Source of the DNA: Streptomyces sp. ISL-1
Lineage (GTDB): Bacteria; Actinomycetota; Actinomycetes; Streptomycetales; Streptomycetaceae
Direction: 5' to 3'
NCBI RefSeq assembly: GCF_018614585.1
Contig: NZ_JAGGOI010000003.1
Coordinates: 147,005 to 211,004 of the forward strand
DNA: 64,000 nucleotides
Position numbers and translations under genes: made by a program
Part shown: positions 1-8,075 of the stretch, piece by piece
Layout: each line of letters opens with the position of its first letter
Position numbering within the stretch: the first letter of the stretch is position 1
Notes under the pieces: model-generated
Databases searched by the model: none
The model's input: only the letters and a program-made list of their open reading frames with translations
What the model was told of the DNA's origin: nothing

Positions 1-1
1 G

Positions 2-235
2 TTCGGCTCCGTGGCGATGCTGCCGCTGGCCACCGCGCTCGCCGGCCCCGCGGAGGGCCTGTTCGGGCGGCGGGAGTCGCTGTGGGGGTGCGCGGTGCTG
101 GTGGTGCTGGTCACCGCCGCGGTGCTGTTCGTGCCGGACGTACGGAATCTGACCCGCCGTACGAAGGAGGTCGCGACGGGCCCTGCCGTGACGCCCTCAG
201 CCGATGCTGAAGGCGCCGTCGGGCGGCTCGGGTGA
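2..235 (+). CDS. C-terminal end of an MFS-type transporter (partial)
   Basis: The reading frame is open from the left window edge, so only the last 77 or so codons are present. What remains is one or two hydrophobic helices, including the stretch WGCAVLVVLVTAAVLFV, followed by a polar basic tail. This is how drug-exporter-like MFS proteins usually finish, but the diagnostic N-terminal half lies outside the window, so the substrate cannot be named. The last 39 bases overlap the convergent 3' end of the spermidine synthase-like gene. Confidence 0.6.
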   Translation, partial: FGSVAMLPLATALAGPAEGLFGRRESLWGCAVLVVLVTAAVLFVPDVRNLTRRTKEVATGPAVTPSADAEGAVGRLG

Positions 236-1042
236 CGCCACCGCGTCGACGTCCCGTACCGCCGTCGCGTCGCCGATGAGCCGGGTCAGCGAGAGCCCGT
301 GTTCGACCCGGGCCGGGAAGACGTCGGCGGCGGTGCGGCGGGCCAGGGCGGCCGTGCCGATGGGGGTGTGCGAGGCGAGGAGCAGGGCGTTGCCGAAGCG
401 CCGGCCGCGCAGCACGGCAGGTTCGGCGATCAGCGCGAGCTCGCCGAACACTGAGGCGAACGCGGCCAGTTGGGAGCGGAGGAAGGCGAAGGGCGCGCCG
501 TCGGCGAGGTTGGCCGCGTAGATCCCGCCGGGGCGCAGGACACGTTCCGCCGCCCGTGCGTACTCGACCGACGTGAGGTGGGCCGGTACCCGTGAGCCGC
601 CGAAGACGTCCGCGATCAGTACGTCCGCCGAGTCCGCGGGGGCCGACTCGACCCAGGCGCGGGCATCCGCGGCGTGCACCTCGATGCCCGACCCCGCGGG
701 CAGCGGCAGATGCTCGGCGACGAGTTCCAGCAGTCCGCGGTCCGCCTCCACCACGTCCTGGCGCGAGCCCGGCCGGGTCGCGGCGACATAGCGGGGCAGG
801 GTCAGGGCGCCGCCGCCGAGGTGGAGCAGTTCGAGGGGTGCGCCCTCGTCCGCGGCGCAGTCGACGACATGGGCGAGGCGCCTGGTGTACTCGAACTCCA
901 GATGGGTGGGCGCGTCCAGGTCGACATACGACTGGGGTGCGCCGTCCACCGTCAGCAGCCAGGCCCGCTCCCGGTCGACGTCGGGCATCAGCTTGGCGGT
1001 TCCGCCGTCGACGTCGCGCAGGACGGGTATCTGCTCGTTCAC
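197..1042 (-). CDS. Spermidine synthase-like SAM-fold protein
   Basis: A 281-residue protein with a class I methyltransferase/polyamine synthase fold. The nucleotide-binding loop reads LHLGGGALTLPRY, followed by an acidic residue ending strand 2 (VVEAD) and by DARAW and LIADVFGG. Spermidine synthases carry GGGDGG in the first loop. Here it is GGGALT and the Asp is lost, so aminopropyl transfer is doubtful and a methyltransferase-like role is possible. The GTG at 1042 is chosen because the frame upstream is Arg/Pro-rich and crosses the EF-Tu terminator. Streptomyces proteins of this kind are usually annotated simply as spermidine synthase. It lies downstream of EF-Tu on the same strand but is separated from it by a strong terminator. 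Confidence 0.75.
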   Translation of the reverse strand: MNEQIPVLRDVDGGTAKLMPDVDRERAWLLTVDGAPQSYVDLDAPTHLEFEYTRRLAHVVDCAADEGAPLELLHLGGGALTLPRYVAATRPGSRQDVVEADRGLLELVAEHLPLPAGSGIEVHAADARAWVESAPADSADVLIADVFGGSRVPAHLTSVEYARAAERVLRPGGIYAANLADGAPFAFLRSQLAAFASVFGELALIAEPAVLRGRRFGNALLLASHTPIGTAALARRTAADVFPARVEHGLSLTRLIGDATAVRDVDAVASPEPPDGAFSIG

Positions 1043-1066
1043 CGTCTCATTGTGCCCGGCCAGGTG

Positions 1067-1105
1067 CCCGGCCGGTCTCCCGTGAGGTGCGGGAGACCGG
1101 CCGGG
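1067..1105 (-). terminator. Intrinsic-type hairpin after the EF-Tu gene
   Basis: A perfect 16-bp stem (1067-1082 with 1090-1105) and a 7-nt loop lie just beyond the EF-Tu stop codon at 1131. There is no long U-tract, as is usual in Streptomyces. It should insulate the spermidine synthase-like gene from EF-Tu transcription. Confidence 0.75.
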
Positions 1106-1130
1106 GCGGGATCGCCAAGGCCGGATCGGA

Positions 1131-2300
1131 TCAGACCAGTGCGGTGACCGTGCCGGCGCCGACCGTGCGGCCGCCCTCACGGATCGCGAAGCCGAGGCCC
1201 GGCTCGAGCGGGATGTCACGTCCCAGCTCGACGGTCATGTTGACCGTCTCGCCGGGCCGCGCGACCGCCGCCTCACCGAGGTCGATGTCCCCGACGACGT
1301 CCGCGGTGCGGATGTAGAACTGCGGCCGGTAGCCGGTGGAGACCGGGGTGGTGCGACCGCCCTCGCGGCCCGACAGGACGTACACCTGCGCGGTGAAGCG
1401 CCGGCTCGGTACGACGCTGCCGGGCGCCGCCACCACGTGCCCGCGGCGGACCGCGTCGCGCGCCATGCCGCGCAGCAGCAGGGCGACGTTGTCCCCGGCC
1501 TCGGCGGACTCCATCGGCTTGCCGAAGGTCTCCAGTCCCGTGACCACCGATTCGGTGTCGGCCCCGAGCACCTGTACACGGTCGCCGACCCGGACAGTGC
1601 CGCGCTCGACGGCGCCGGTGACGACCGTGCCGCGCCCGGTGATGGTGAGGACGTTCTCCACCGGGAGCAGGAACGGCCTGTCCGTGTACCTGACCGGCAT
1701 CGGCACATACGTGTCGACCGCGTCGAGCAGCGCCTCGACGGCCCCGGTCCAACGGGGGTCGCCCTCCAGCGCCTTGAGTCCCGACACCCGGACGACCGGC
1801 GCGGCGTCGCCGCCGTATCCATGGGCCGTCAGCAGCTCGCGGACCTCCAGCTCCACCAGGTCGGTGAGCTCGTCGTCGCCCGCGTCCGCCTTGTTGAGCG
1901 CGACGACGATGTGGTCGACGCCCACCTGGCGCGCGAGCAGGACGTGCTCGGCGGTCTGCGGCATGACCCCGTCGAGCGCGGAGACGACAAGGATCGCCCC
2001 GTCGAGCTGCGCGGCTCCGGTGACCATGTTCTTGACGTAGTCGGCATGGCCGGGCATGTCCACATGGGCGTAGTGCCGGGTGTCGGTCTCGTACTCGACG
2101 TGCGCGATGTTGATGGTGATGCCGCGCTGCGCCTCCTCGGGCGCCCGGTCGATCCGGTCGAACGGCACGAACGTGCCGGTCCCGCGCTCGCTGAGGACCT
2201 TGGTGATGGCGGCGGTGAGAGTGGTCTTGCCGTGGTCGACGTGGCCCATGGTGCCGATGTTGAGGTGCGGCTTGGTGCGCACGTATGCCGTCTTGGGCAT
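1131..2300 (-). CDS. tuf3: Elongation factor Tu, divergent stand-alone paralogue (tuf3 type)
   Basis: A full-length EF-Tu of 389 residues delivering aminoacyl-tRNA to the ribosome. The P-loop GHVDHGKT (residues 19-26), GITIN (switch I), the D-x-P-G-H box, NKAD and the C-terminal [11 protein letters not shown] are all visible. Several positions differ from housekeeping EF-Tu. The usual HVDCPGH is HVDMPGH (Met82 for the conserved Cys), and the domain 2 segment usually reading FRKxLDEGRAGEN is [13 protein letters not shown]. It is not in the str ribosomal operon. Known biology: S. coelicolor has such a third tuf gene (tuf3), which is stringently induced rather than growth-linked. The ATG at 2300 is chosen by alignment to the family N-terminus; the frame extends further upstream without homology. 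Confidence 0.93.
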   Translation of the reverse strand: MPKTAYVRTKPHLNIGTMGHVDHGKTTLTAAITKVLSERGTGTFVPFDRIDRAPEEAQRGITINIAHVEYETDTRHYAHVDMPGHADYVKNMVTGAAQLDGAILVVSALDGVMPQTAEHVLLARQVGVDHIVVALNKADAGDDELTDLVELEVRELLTAHGYGGDAAPVVRVSGLKALEGDPRWTGAVEALLDAVDTYVPMPVRYTDRPFLLPVENVLTITGRGTVVTGAVERGTVRVGDRVQVLGADTESVVTGLETFGKPMESAEAGDNVALLLRGMARDAVRRGHVVAAPGSVVPSRRFTAQVYVLSGREGGRTTPVSTGYRPQFYIRTADVVGDIDLGEAAVARPGETVNMTVELGRDIPLEPGLGFAIREGGRTVGAGTVTALV

Positions 2301-2596
2301 GGCTGTATCCCTCGGATTTCCTCGGAACTCGAAGCGTGCTGGGGACCCCTGGGCCTTGCCGACCCTCCCCCTGTGGGGTCCGCCGGACGATCCGGGAAGG
2401 GTCAGCTTCGGGCGCCGCCGAAGGGCGCTGCGGCTGCGGCCGCTGCCGCCGCGGGAAACTCCGGAAGTACGGCAGCCTTCGGCGCGTCCGCGACTGCGGA
2501 CGGCGCTGCGAGGAAGGCGTACCGGGACATGGCGTCGATGATCGCTCACGGCCACGGCCGCGTCGAATGGTTTTCCGCGTACGGGAGTTCAGCAGG
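2301..2596 (-). promoter_or_regulatory. Upstream region of the EF-Tu gene
   Basis: A 296-bp stretch between the AlkD-like gene and EF-Tu, both on the minus strand. It should carry the EF-Tu promoter and leader. I see GC-rich short inverted repeats but no -10/-35 pair I would commit to, and no convincing small gene. Confidence 0.3.
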
Positions 2597-3304
2597 TCAC
2601 AGGTGCTTGGTGGCTTCTCGCACCGACAGCGGCGCGAGCCGGTCGCGGGCGCCGTCGACGAAGTCGCGTACCGCCTGCGGATCCGTCTTGGCGTACTCGC
2701 GCAGGCACCAGCCGATCGCCTTGCGGATGAAGAAGTCGGGGTGGTCGGCGCGGCGCAGGCAGTAGGAGAAGAGCCGGTCGGCGTCGGTCGCGTCCTTGTA
2801 GCGGAGCTGGTGGAGCAGCGCGGTGCGCGCGACCCACAGGTTGTCGTCGTCGATCCAGGCGTCCATGTCTGACTTCAGCTTGGGATCGGCACTCACCAGC
2901 GGGCCGACGACGTGTGAGGCGAGGGCGTCGACGGTGTCCCACCAGGGGACGGTGATGATGAGGCGGCGCACGACCGGCAGGAAGCCGGAGGAGCAGCGCC
3001 CCACATGGCGGCGCAGATAGTCGACGGCGAAGTAGTGGTACTCCCGCTCGGGCAGCTCCCAGCAGCGCACGGCGATGGCGGTGCAGTCGGCCTCGTCGGG
3101 CCGCGGCGTTCCTTCGACGACGGTGCGGGACAGGGCTCGGCGATCGGGTGTGCAGAGACCGAGGAAGGGGGCGACGCCCTTCATGTACGCGGCGGCCCCC
3201 ACGGCCCGGGTCGCGTCCGCGCCGGTCGGGTACACGGCGGTGAGCCTCTCCATGACGGTGTCGGCGAGATCGCTCTGCGGGACGGTGCGGGTCATGCCGC
3301 TCAC
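2597..3304 (-). CDS. DNA alkylation repair protein, AlkD-like HEAT-repeat glycosylase
   Basis: A 235-residue all-helical protein of the AlkC/AlkD family, which excises cationic N3- and N7-alkylpurines. The AlkD catalytic neighbourhood is recognisable: WWDTVD (Trp plus catalytic Asp) near residue 125 and LWVARTALL, which holds the conserved Arg, near 160. Length matches the family at about 230 residues. Two starts are possible, MSGM at 3304 or the internal ATG at 3295. The gene stands alone and diverges from the TVP38-type gene with a 40-bp gap. Confidence 0.85.
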   Translation of the reverse strand: MSGMTRTVPQSDLADTVMERLTAVYPTGADATRAVGAAAYMKGVAPFLGLCTPDRRALSRTVVEGTPRPDEADCTAIAVRCWELPEREYHYFAVDYLRRHVGRCSSGFLPVVRRLIITVPWWDTVDALASHVVGPLVSADPKLKSDMDAWIDDDNLWVARTALLHQLRYKDATDADRLFSYCLRRADHPDFFIRKAIGWCLREYAKTDPQAVRDFVDGARDRLAPLSVREATKHL

Positions 3305-3344
3305 ATTACGGCGATCACATCCCCTTGTCGGTTAGTCTCCCCGG

Positions 3345-4049
3345 ATGCTCGACCCCGTCCCCATGCCGGCATCAAGCCTCGCCCTTCGCTGCACCCGCGC
3401 GCTGTTCTCGCCGTGGTCGCGACTGTCGCTGCTCGTGGCCATGCTGGCGGCGGCGGCCCTGACGGTGGTGCTGTACGAGCCGCAACGGCTGCTGGCGGCC
3501 GGCTGGCCGCCGCAGCTGAGCGGCGCGGCGGCGGTGGTGCTGTTCGGCGTCGCATACGGGGCGTGCACGGCGGCCTTCGTGCCTCGGCCGCTGCTGAACC
3601 TGGCGGCGGGCGCGCTCTTCGGCTCGCAGGCCGGTCTGGTCTCGGCGCTGGTCGGCACGGTGCTGGGCGCGGGCATCTCCTTCACGCTCGGCCGGCTGCT
3701 GGGGCAGGACGCGCTGCGGCCGCTGCTGCGGGGTCGCTGGCTGAAGGCGGCCGACACCCAGCTGAGCAGCCACGGCTTCCGCTCGATGCTGGCGCTGCGG
3801 CTCTTTCCGGGGGTTCCGTTCGCCGCGGCCAACTACTGCGCCGCCGTCTCCCGTATGGGCTATGTGCCCTTCCTGCTGGCGACGGGGCTCGGCTCGATCC
3901 CGAACACGGCGGCGTATGTGGTCGCGGGCAGCCGGGCGGGCTCTCCGACCTCTCCGGCGTTTCTGATCGCGATCGGCTTCATCGTGGTGACCGGTCTTGC
4001 CGCGGGCGTGATCGCCTGGCGCAAGCGGCACCGGCTGCGGGGCCACTGA
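3345..4049 (+). CDS. TVP38/TMEM64 (VTT domain) integral membrane protein
   Basis: A 234-residue membrane protein with about five hydrophobic segments. A long N-terminal helix (about 25-45) precedes the VTT core, with AALFGSQAGLVSALVGTVLG and the motif LFPGVPFAAANYCAAVSRM. The last helix is about 205-225, followed by the basic tail KRHRLRGH. VTT/DedA-like proteins are implicated in lipid or undecaprenyl phosphate handling, which would suit the neighbouring UppP gene, but that link is inference. The start codon gives a short charged leader before the first helix. Confidence 0.85.
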   Translation: MLDPVPMPASSLALRCTRALFSPWSRLSLLVAMLAAAALTVVLYEPQRLLAAGWPPQLSGAAAVVLFGVAYGACTAAFVPRPLLNLAAGALFGSQAGLVSALVGTVLGAGISFTLGRLLGQDALRPLLRGRWLKAADTQLSSHGFRSMLALRLFPGVPFAAANYCAAVSRMGYVPFLLATGLGSIPNTAAYVVAGSRAGSPTSPAFLIAIGFIVVTGLAAGVIAWRKRHRLRGH

Positions 4050-4217
4050 TCCCCCGCGCCTTGCGCCTACGGCCATTGCGCTGCTGTTCGAGTACGGGAT
4101 CCAGGCGGCATTACGCGGTGAAAGTCGCGCGCTGCCCACCCAGAAAACGCAGCGGCCCGCGGATCCTGAAACGGCGTCCGCCCCAACTGACGATGCCCCG
4201 CAAGGCAGATCCCTCGG

Positions 4218-4240
4218 GGCTGACGGAAGCCCCGTCAGCC
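4218..4240 (+). terminator. Hairpin in the TVP38-uppP intergenic region
   Basis: A 9-bp perfect stem (4218-4226 with 4232-4240) and 5-nt loop about 170 bp past the TVP38 stop. It could terminate that transcript. The rest of the 281-bp gap shows no gene; the uppP promoter must lie between this hairpin and 4330. Confidence 0.4.
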
Positions 4241-4330
4241 GGGGACGCTACGCTTTCCCCCAACTGGCGCATGATCGGGAACGCTACGCGCCGTCAGACC
4301 GTGATCATTTCTTGGGTGGCGTAGTTTTCC

Positions 4331-5206
4331 ATGTCTTGGTTCGAATCATTCATCCTCGGGCTCGTCCAGGGGCTGACCGAATTCCTGCCCATCTCCTCCA
4401 GCGCGCATCTGCGGCTCACCGCCGCATTCGCCGGCTGGCACGACCCGGGCGCGGCGTTCACCGCGATCACACAGATCGGCACGGAGACGGCTGTCCTGAT
4501 CTACTTCCGCAAGGACATCGCCCGGATCGTCTCCGCCTGGTTCCGTTCCCTCACGAACAAGGCGCTGCGCAGCGACCACGACGCGCAGATGGGCTGGCTC
4601 GTGATCATCGGCTCGATCCCGATCGGCGTGCTCGGCGTCACCTTCAAGGACCAGATCGAGGGCCCGTTCCGCGATCTGCGGCTGATCGCCACAACCCTGA
4701 TCGTGATGGGCATCGTTCTCGGCATCGCCGACCGCCTTGCCGCCCGTGACGAGGCCGGCGGCAAGCACCGGCAGGTCAAGGAGCGCAAGACCCTGAAGGA
4801 GCTGGGCGTCCGGGACGGTCTGATCTTCGGCCTCTGCCAGGCGATGGCCCTGATCCCCGGCGTCTCCCGCTCGGGCGCCACCATCAGCGGCGGTCTGCTG
4901 ATGGGCTACACCCGTGAGGCGGCGGCCCGTTACTCGTTCCTGCTGGCGATCCCGGCCGTGCTCGCGTCCGGCGTCTTCGAGCTGAAGGACGCGAGCGCGG
5001 GCGGGCATGTGTCCTGGCCGCAGACGATCTTCGCGACGATCATTGCCTTCGCGGTCGGCTACGCGGTGATCGCCTGGTTCATGAAATTCATCACTACGAA
5101 GAGTTTCATGCCGTTCGTGATCTACCGAATTCTGCTCGGAATCCTGCTGTTCATCCTGGTCGGATCGGATGCGCTGAGCCCGCACGCGGGTGAGTCGGCG
5201 GGCTGA
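4331..5206 (+). CDS. uppP: Undecaprenyl-diphosphatase UppP (BacA)
   Basis: A 291-residue polytopic membrane enzyme that dephosphorylates undecaprenyl pyrophosphate so the lipid carrier of peptidoglycan and wall polymers can be reused. Overexpressed homologues confer bacitracin tolerance. The first catalytic motif is QGLTEFLPISSSAH near residue 15, and the second, the phosphatase-like PGVSRSGATISGG, is near 175. Length and topology are normal. Streptomyces usually carry more than one copy; this one stands alone between the VTT gene and a small conserved ORF. Confidence 0.95.
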   Translation: MSWFESFILGLVQGLTEFLPISSSAHLRLTAAFAGWHDPGAAFTAITQIGTETAVLIYFRKDIARIVSAWFRSLTNKALRSDHDAQMGWLVIIGSIPIGVLGVTFKDQIEGPFRDLRLIATTLIVMGIVLGIADRLAARDEAGGKHRQVKERKTLKELGVRDGLIFGLCQAMALIPGVSRSGATISGGLLMGYTREAAARYSFLLAIPAVLASGVFELKDASAGGHVSWPQTIFATIIAFAVGYAVIAWFMKFITTKSFMPFVIYRILLGILLFILVGSDALSPHAGESAG

Positions 5207-5259
5207 CGCCCGCTGTCGGGGTGGAGACGGCTGTCGTACCGAGGCCCTAGCCTGTCGCC

Positions 5260-5433
5260 ATGTCGCCGTTTCCCCGCGAGTCAGAAACTGCACTGTCCGC
5301 TGCTGAGCTAAATGTCCGGATCCGCGAGCTCTGGGCCGACGGCGAGCTGCCCGACGACCGACGGCCGGAGTACGAGGCGCTCGTGGTGGAGTGGGCCGCG
5401 GCGTCGCTCGACGGGGTCGAGCGCGCGGCGTGA
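5260..5433 (+). CDS. Small acidic protein, 57 residues, function unknown
   Basis: An ATG-initiated ORF with the good coding bias of its neighbours, starting MSPFPRESETALSAAELNVR and ending DGVERAA. It lies 53 bp after uppP in the same direction. It is rich in Glu/Asp/Ala, predicted helical, and contains IRELWADG and RRPEYEALVVEWAAA, which read like conserved coding sequence. It is small enough to be missed by a 60-codon cutoff. No domain assignment can be made. It may be co-transcribed with uppP. Confidence 0.6.
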   Translation: MSPFPRESETALSAAELNVRIRELWADGELPDDRRPEYEALVVEWAAASLDGVERAA

Positions 5434-5578
5434 GCACGGGCTCACCGCCCAACTGCCCGACCCGCCCCTGCCTCCCCGCTCTTGACCGCCCGGCATGCCC
5501 CCGGCCGGACCCGGCCGCCCGAACGCCCGGTCCGACCGTCGGCGCCGCGGCCGGGCGCTCGGCTAGCCTGGGTGCACG

Positions 5579-6754
5579 ATGAACCTTTTGACGACGTCAT
5601 GGGGCGGGTTCGACCTCGCCCGCTTCCCCGAGGACCCCCGCGACCCGCTGCGCGCCTGGGACGCCGCGGATGAGTACCTCCTCAGGCACCTCAAGGGGGA
5701 CGAGCCGCTCAAGGGAATCGAGGACGCCGGGCCCACGGATCTCTCCGGCTCCGTAGTCGTCGTCGGCGACCGGTGGGGCGCCCTTGCCACCTCGCTCGCC
5801 GAGCACAGCCCCGTACAGATCACCGACTCCTTCCTCGGCCAGCAGGCGACCCGCGCGAATCTGGCGCGCAACGGCATCGACGCGGACACGGTGGCGCTGC
5901 TGTCGGTCAGGGACGTGCCGCCGGAGCGCATCGACGTACTGCTGGTCCGGGTGCCCAAGAGCCTCGCGCTGCTGGAGGACCAGCTGCACCGCCTCGCGCC
6001 CGCCGTGCACGCGGACACCGTGATCGTCGGGACCGGCATGGTCACCGAGATCCACACCTCCACGCTGAAGCTGTTCGAGCGGATCATCGGTCCGACCAGG
6101 ACCTCGCTGGCAGTGAAGAAGGCACGGCTGATCTTCTGTACGCCCGCCCCCGGGCTGGCCCGCACCCCCGGGCCCTGGCCGCTGCGGTACGCGCTGCCCG
6201 CCGACGCCGGGGCGCTCGCGGGCCGGACCGTGACCAATCACGCGGGCATCTTCTGCGCCGAGCGGCTCGACATCGGCACCAGGTTCTTCCTGCGCAGCCT
6301 GCCCAAGCGCCGCGGCCCGGAGCGGGTGGTGGATCTGGGCTGCGGCAATGGCGTGATCGGCACGGCGGCCGCGCTGGCCAACCCGGAGGCCTCGGTGACG
6401 TTCATCGACGAGTCGTTCTCCGCGGTGGCGTCGGCCGAGGCCACCTACCGGGACAACGCCGGTTCGGACGCGAGGGCCGAGTTCCTGGTGGGCGACGGAC
6501 TGTCCGGAGTGCCGGCCGACTCGGTCGACCTGGTTCTGAACAATCCGCCGTTCCACTCGCACCAGGCGACGACGGACGCGACGGCCCACCGGATGTTCGG
6601 CGGGGCGCGCCGCGCCCTGCGGTCCGGGGGCGAGCTGTGGGTGATCGGCAACCGGCACCTCGGGTACCACGCGAGGCTGCGCCGACTCTTCGGCAACTGC
6701 GAAGTCGTCGCCTCCGACCCGAAGTTCGTGGTCCTGCGGGCCGTCAAGAAGTAG
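5579..6754 (+). CDS. RlmG/RsmC-like rRNA (guanine-N2) methyltransferase
   Basis: A 391-residue protein with two methyltransferase-like halves. The C-terminal half is catalytic, with SAM motif I VDLGCGNGVIG near residue 250 and the N2-guanine methyltransferase signature NNPPFHSH near 320. The N-terminal half (VVVVGDRWGALATSLAE) lacks these motifs and probably binds RNA, as in RsmC and RlmG. Known family reaction: methylation of guanine N2 in 16S or 23S rRNA using S-adenosylmethionine; which rRNA is modified cannot be told from sequence alone. The stop lies 3 bp from the convergent flavin reductase gene. Confidence 0.85.
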   Translation: MNLLTTSWGGFDLARFPEDPRDPLRAWDAADEYLLRHLKGDEPLKGIEDAGPTDLSGSVVVVGDRWGALATSLAEHSPVQITDSFLGQQATRANLARNGIDADTVALLSVRDVPPERIDVLLVRVPKSLALLEDQLHRLAPAVHADTVIVGTGMVTEIHTSTLKLFERIIGPTRTSLAVKKARLIFCTPAPGLARTPGPWPLRYALPADAGALAGRTVTNHAGIFCAERLDIGTRFFLRSLPKRRGPERVVDLGCGNGVIGTAAALANPEASVTFIDESFSAVASAEATYRDNAGSDARAEFLVGDGLSGVPADSVDLVLNNPPFHSHQATTDATAHRMFGGARRALRSGGELWVIGNRHLGYHARLRRLFGNCEVVASDPKFVVLRAVKK

Positions 6755-6757
6755 CGG

Positions 6758-7375
6758 TCAGCGGGCCGCGCCGCCGTCCTGCCACTGCGCGTACGGAACA
6801 CGGGAGATCTCGCGTACGTCGCCGAGCGTGCCCCACTCGTCCTTGCCCAGCCGGGTCAGCGGAGCCAGCTTCGTCACCTCGGGGTGCCCGTCCGCCATGA
6901 CTTCCGGGCTGATCGCCGCATGCACCACCCGGCCGAAGACGACGGTCGAGTCGCCCAGCCGTACGGTGCTGTGCAGTTCGCACTCCAGGGCCACCGGCGA
7001 TGCCGCGACGCGCGGCGGCTTCACGCGCAGGCTCGCCTCGCGCTCCACGCCCACCGCGTCGAACTCACTGATGCCGCGCGGGAAGTCGGTGGCGGTCGCG
7101 TTGATCTGCTCGAAGAGCGACTCCGGCGCAAGGTTGACCACGAAGGCGCCGGTGTCCTCGATATTGCGCAGCGAGTCCTTGCGGCCGACGGAGGTGAACT
7201 GCACGACCGGCGGCGACACGCACGAGATGGTGAAGAAGGAGTGCGGGGCGAGATTGTCGGTGCCATCGGCCGACGTGGTGGAGACCCAGGCGATGGGCCT
7301 CGGGACGACGGTCGCGGTCAGCAGCCGGTAGAAGGTGGCGCGGTCGCACTCGGCGGGGTCGTAGTCGATGCGCAT
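6758..7375 (-). CDS. Flavin reductase family protein (FMN-binding split barrel)
   Basis: A 205-residue member of the flavin reductase-like/DUF447 group, starting MRIDYDPAECD at 7375. The family's FMN-contact motifs are present: PRPIAWVSTTSADG near residue 27, NLAPHSFF, and TGAFVVNLAPE. Such proteins reduce or simply bind FMN, and some supply reduced flavin to monooxygenases; no specific partner is adjacent. The longer upstream frame (to 7450) is rejected because homology starts at this ATG. Confidence 0.8.
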   Translation of the reverse strand: MRIDYDPAECDRATFYRLLTATVVPRPIAWVSTTSADGTDNLAPHSFFTISCVSPPVVQFTSVGRKDSLRNIEDTGAFVVNLAPESLFEQINATATDFPRGISEFDAVGVEREASLRVKPPRVAASPVALECELHSTVRLGDSTVVFGRVVHAAISPEVMADGHPEVTKLAPLTRLGKDEWGTLGDVREISRVPYAQWQDGGAAR

Positions 7376-7522
7376 GGGGTCAGTATGGCTGGTGACACGC
7401 AAGGTCCGGTGGATCCCCGAACTGACATAGATCGACCGTTTGCTGACCAAGCGCGGGTGAAGAGCGGGTGACTGGTGCGCACAGCTCTTGGCGTCCGGCG
7501 CTCGCTGCCCGAAACTGACCCG

Positions 7523-7981
7523 ATGACGCAGCGCGTAGATCTAGCGACCGTGATGGACCGGCTGTCCATCGACGAATTGGTCACCAGTTACGCGGTGGCC
7601 GTGGACGATGCCGACTGGAGCGCGTACCGGGCGCTGTTCGCGCAGGAGGGGCGCGCCGACTACCGCAGCTCGGGCGGGATCGAGGGCCCGGCCGCCGAGG
7701 TCGCCGACTGGCTGGCTCAGACGCTGCGGCTCTTTCCGGTACGTCAGCACCTCATCGTCAACCGGCGACTGCACATCCAGGACCTGGGCGGCTATCCGGG
7801 CGACCGCGCGGAGGTGCAGGCCGACTATGTGAACCCGATGCGTCTGGAGTCGGGGGACGACTTCGTCTCGGGCGGCAGATACGCCTTCAGTCTGCTGCGT
7901 ACGGACGCGGGCTGGCGGCTGCGGACCGTGGTCATCCACGAGAAGTGGCGGCGGGCCGCGGGGGCGCTCGACGGCGGCTGA
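7523..7981 (+). CDS. SnoaL-like/NTF2-fold protein
   Basis: A 152-residue protein with the nuclear transport factor 2 fold used by SnoaL-like cyclases, dehydratases and accessory proteins. Visible family features are DELVTSYAVAVDDADWSAYRALF at the N-terminus, HLIVNRRLHI in mid-barrel, and GWRLRTVVIHEKW at the end. The ATG at 7523 is preferred over 7475 because family similarity begins with MTQRVDLATVMDRL. The catalytic chemistry cannot be inferred. Confidence 0.75.
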   Translation: MTQRVDLATVMDRLSIDELVTSYAVAVDDADWSAYRALFAQEGRADYRSSGGIEGPAAEVADWLAQTLRLFPVRQHLIVNRRLHIQDLGGYPGDRAEVQADYVNPMRLESGDDFVSGGRYAFSLLRTDAGWRLRTVVIHEKWRRAAGALDGG

Positions 7982-8075
7982 CTTCCTGGGTCGTCTGTCG
8001 GTGCAGGTCCCGCTCGCGCACACTGGAGGGGGACAGTGCTCGCGAGTCCTTCGAGGCAGCACGAGGAGGCGCGGC

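Noticed and set aside
2080..2872. Plus-strand frames opposite EF-Tu and the AlkD-like gene
   Set aside because: Antisense shadows; the minus-strand genes have clear family motifs.
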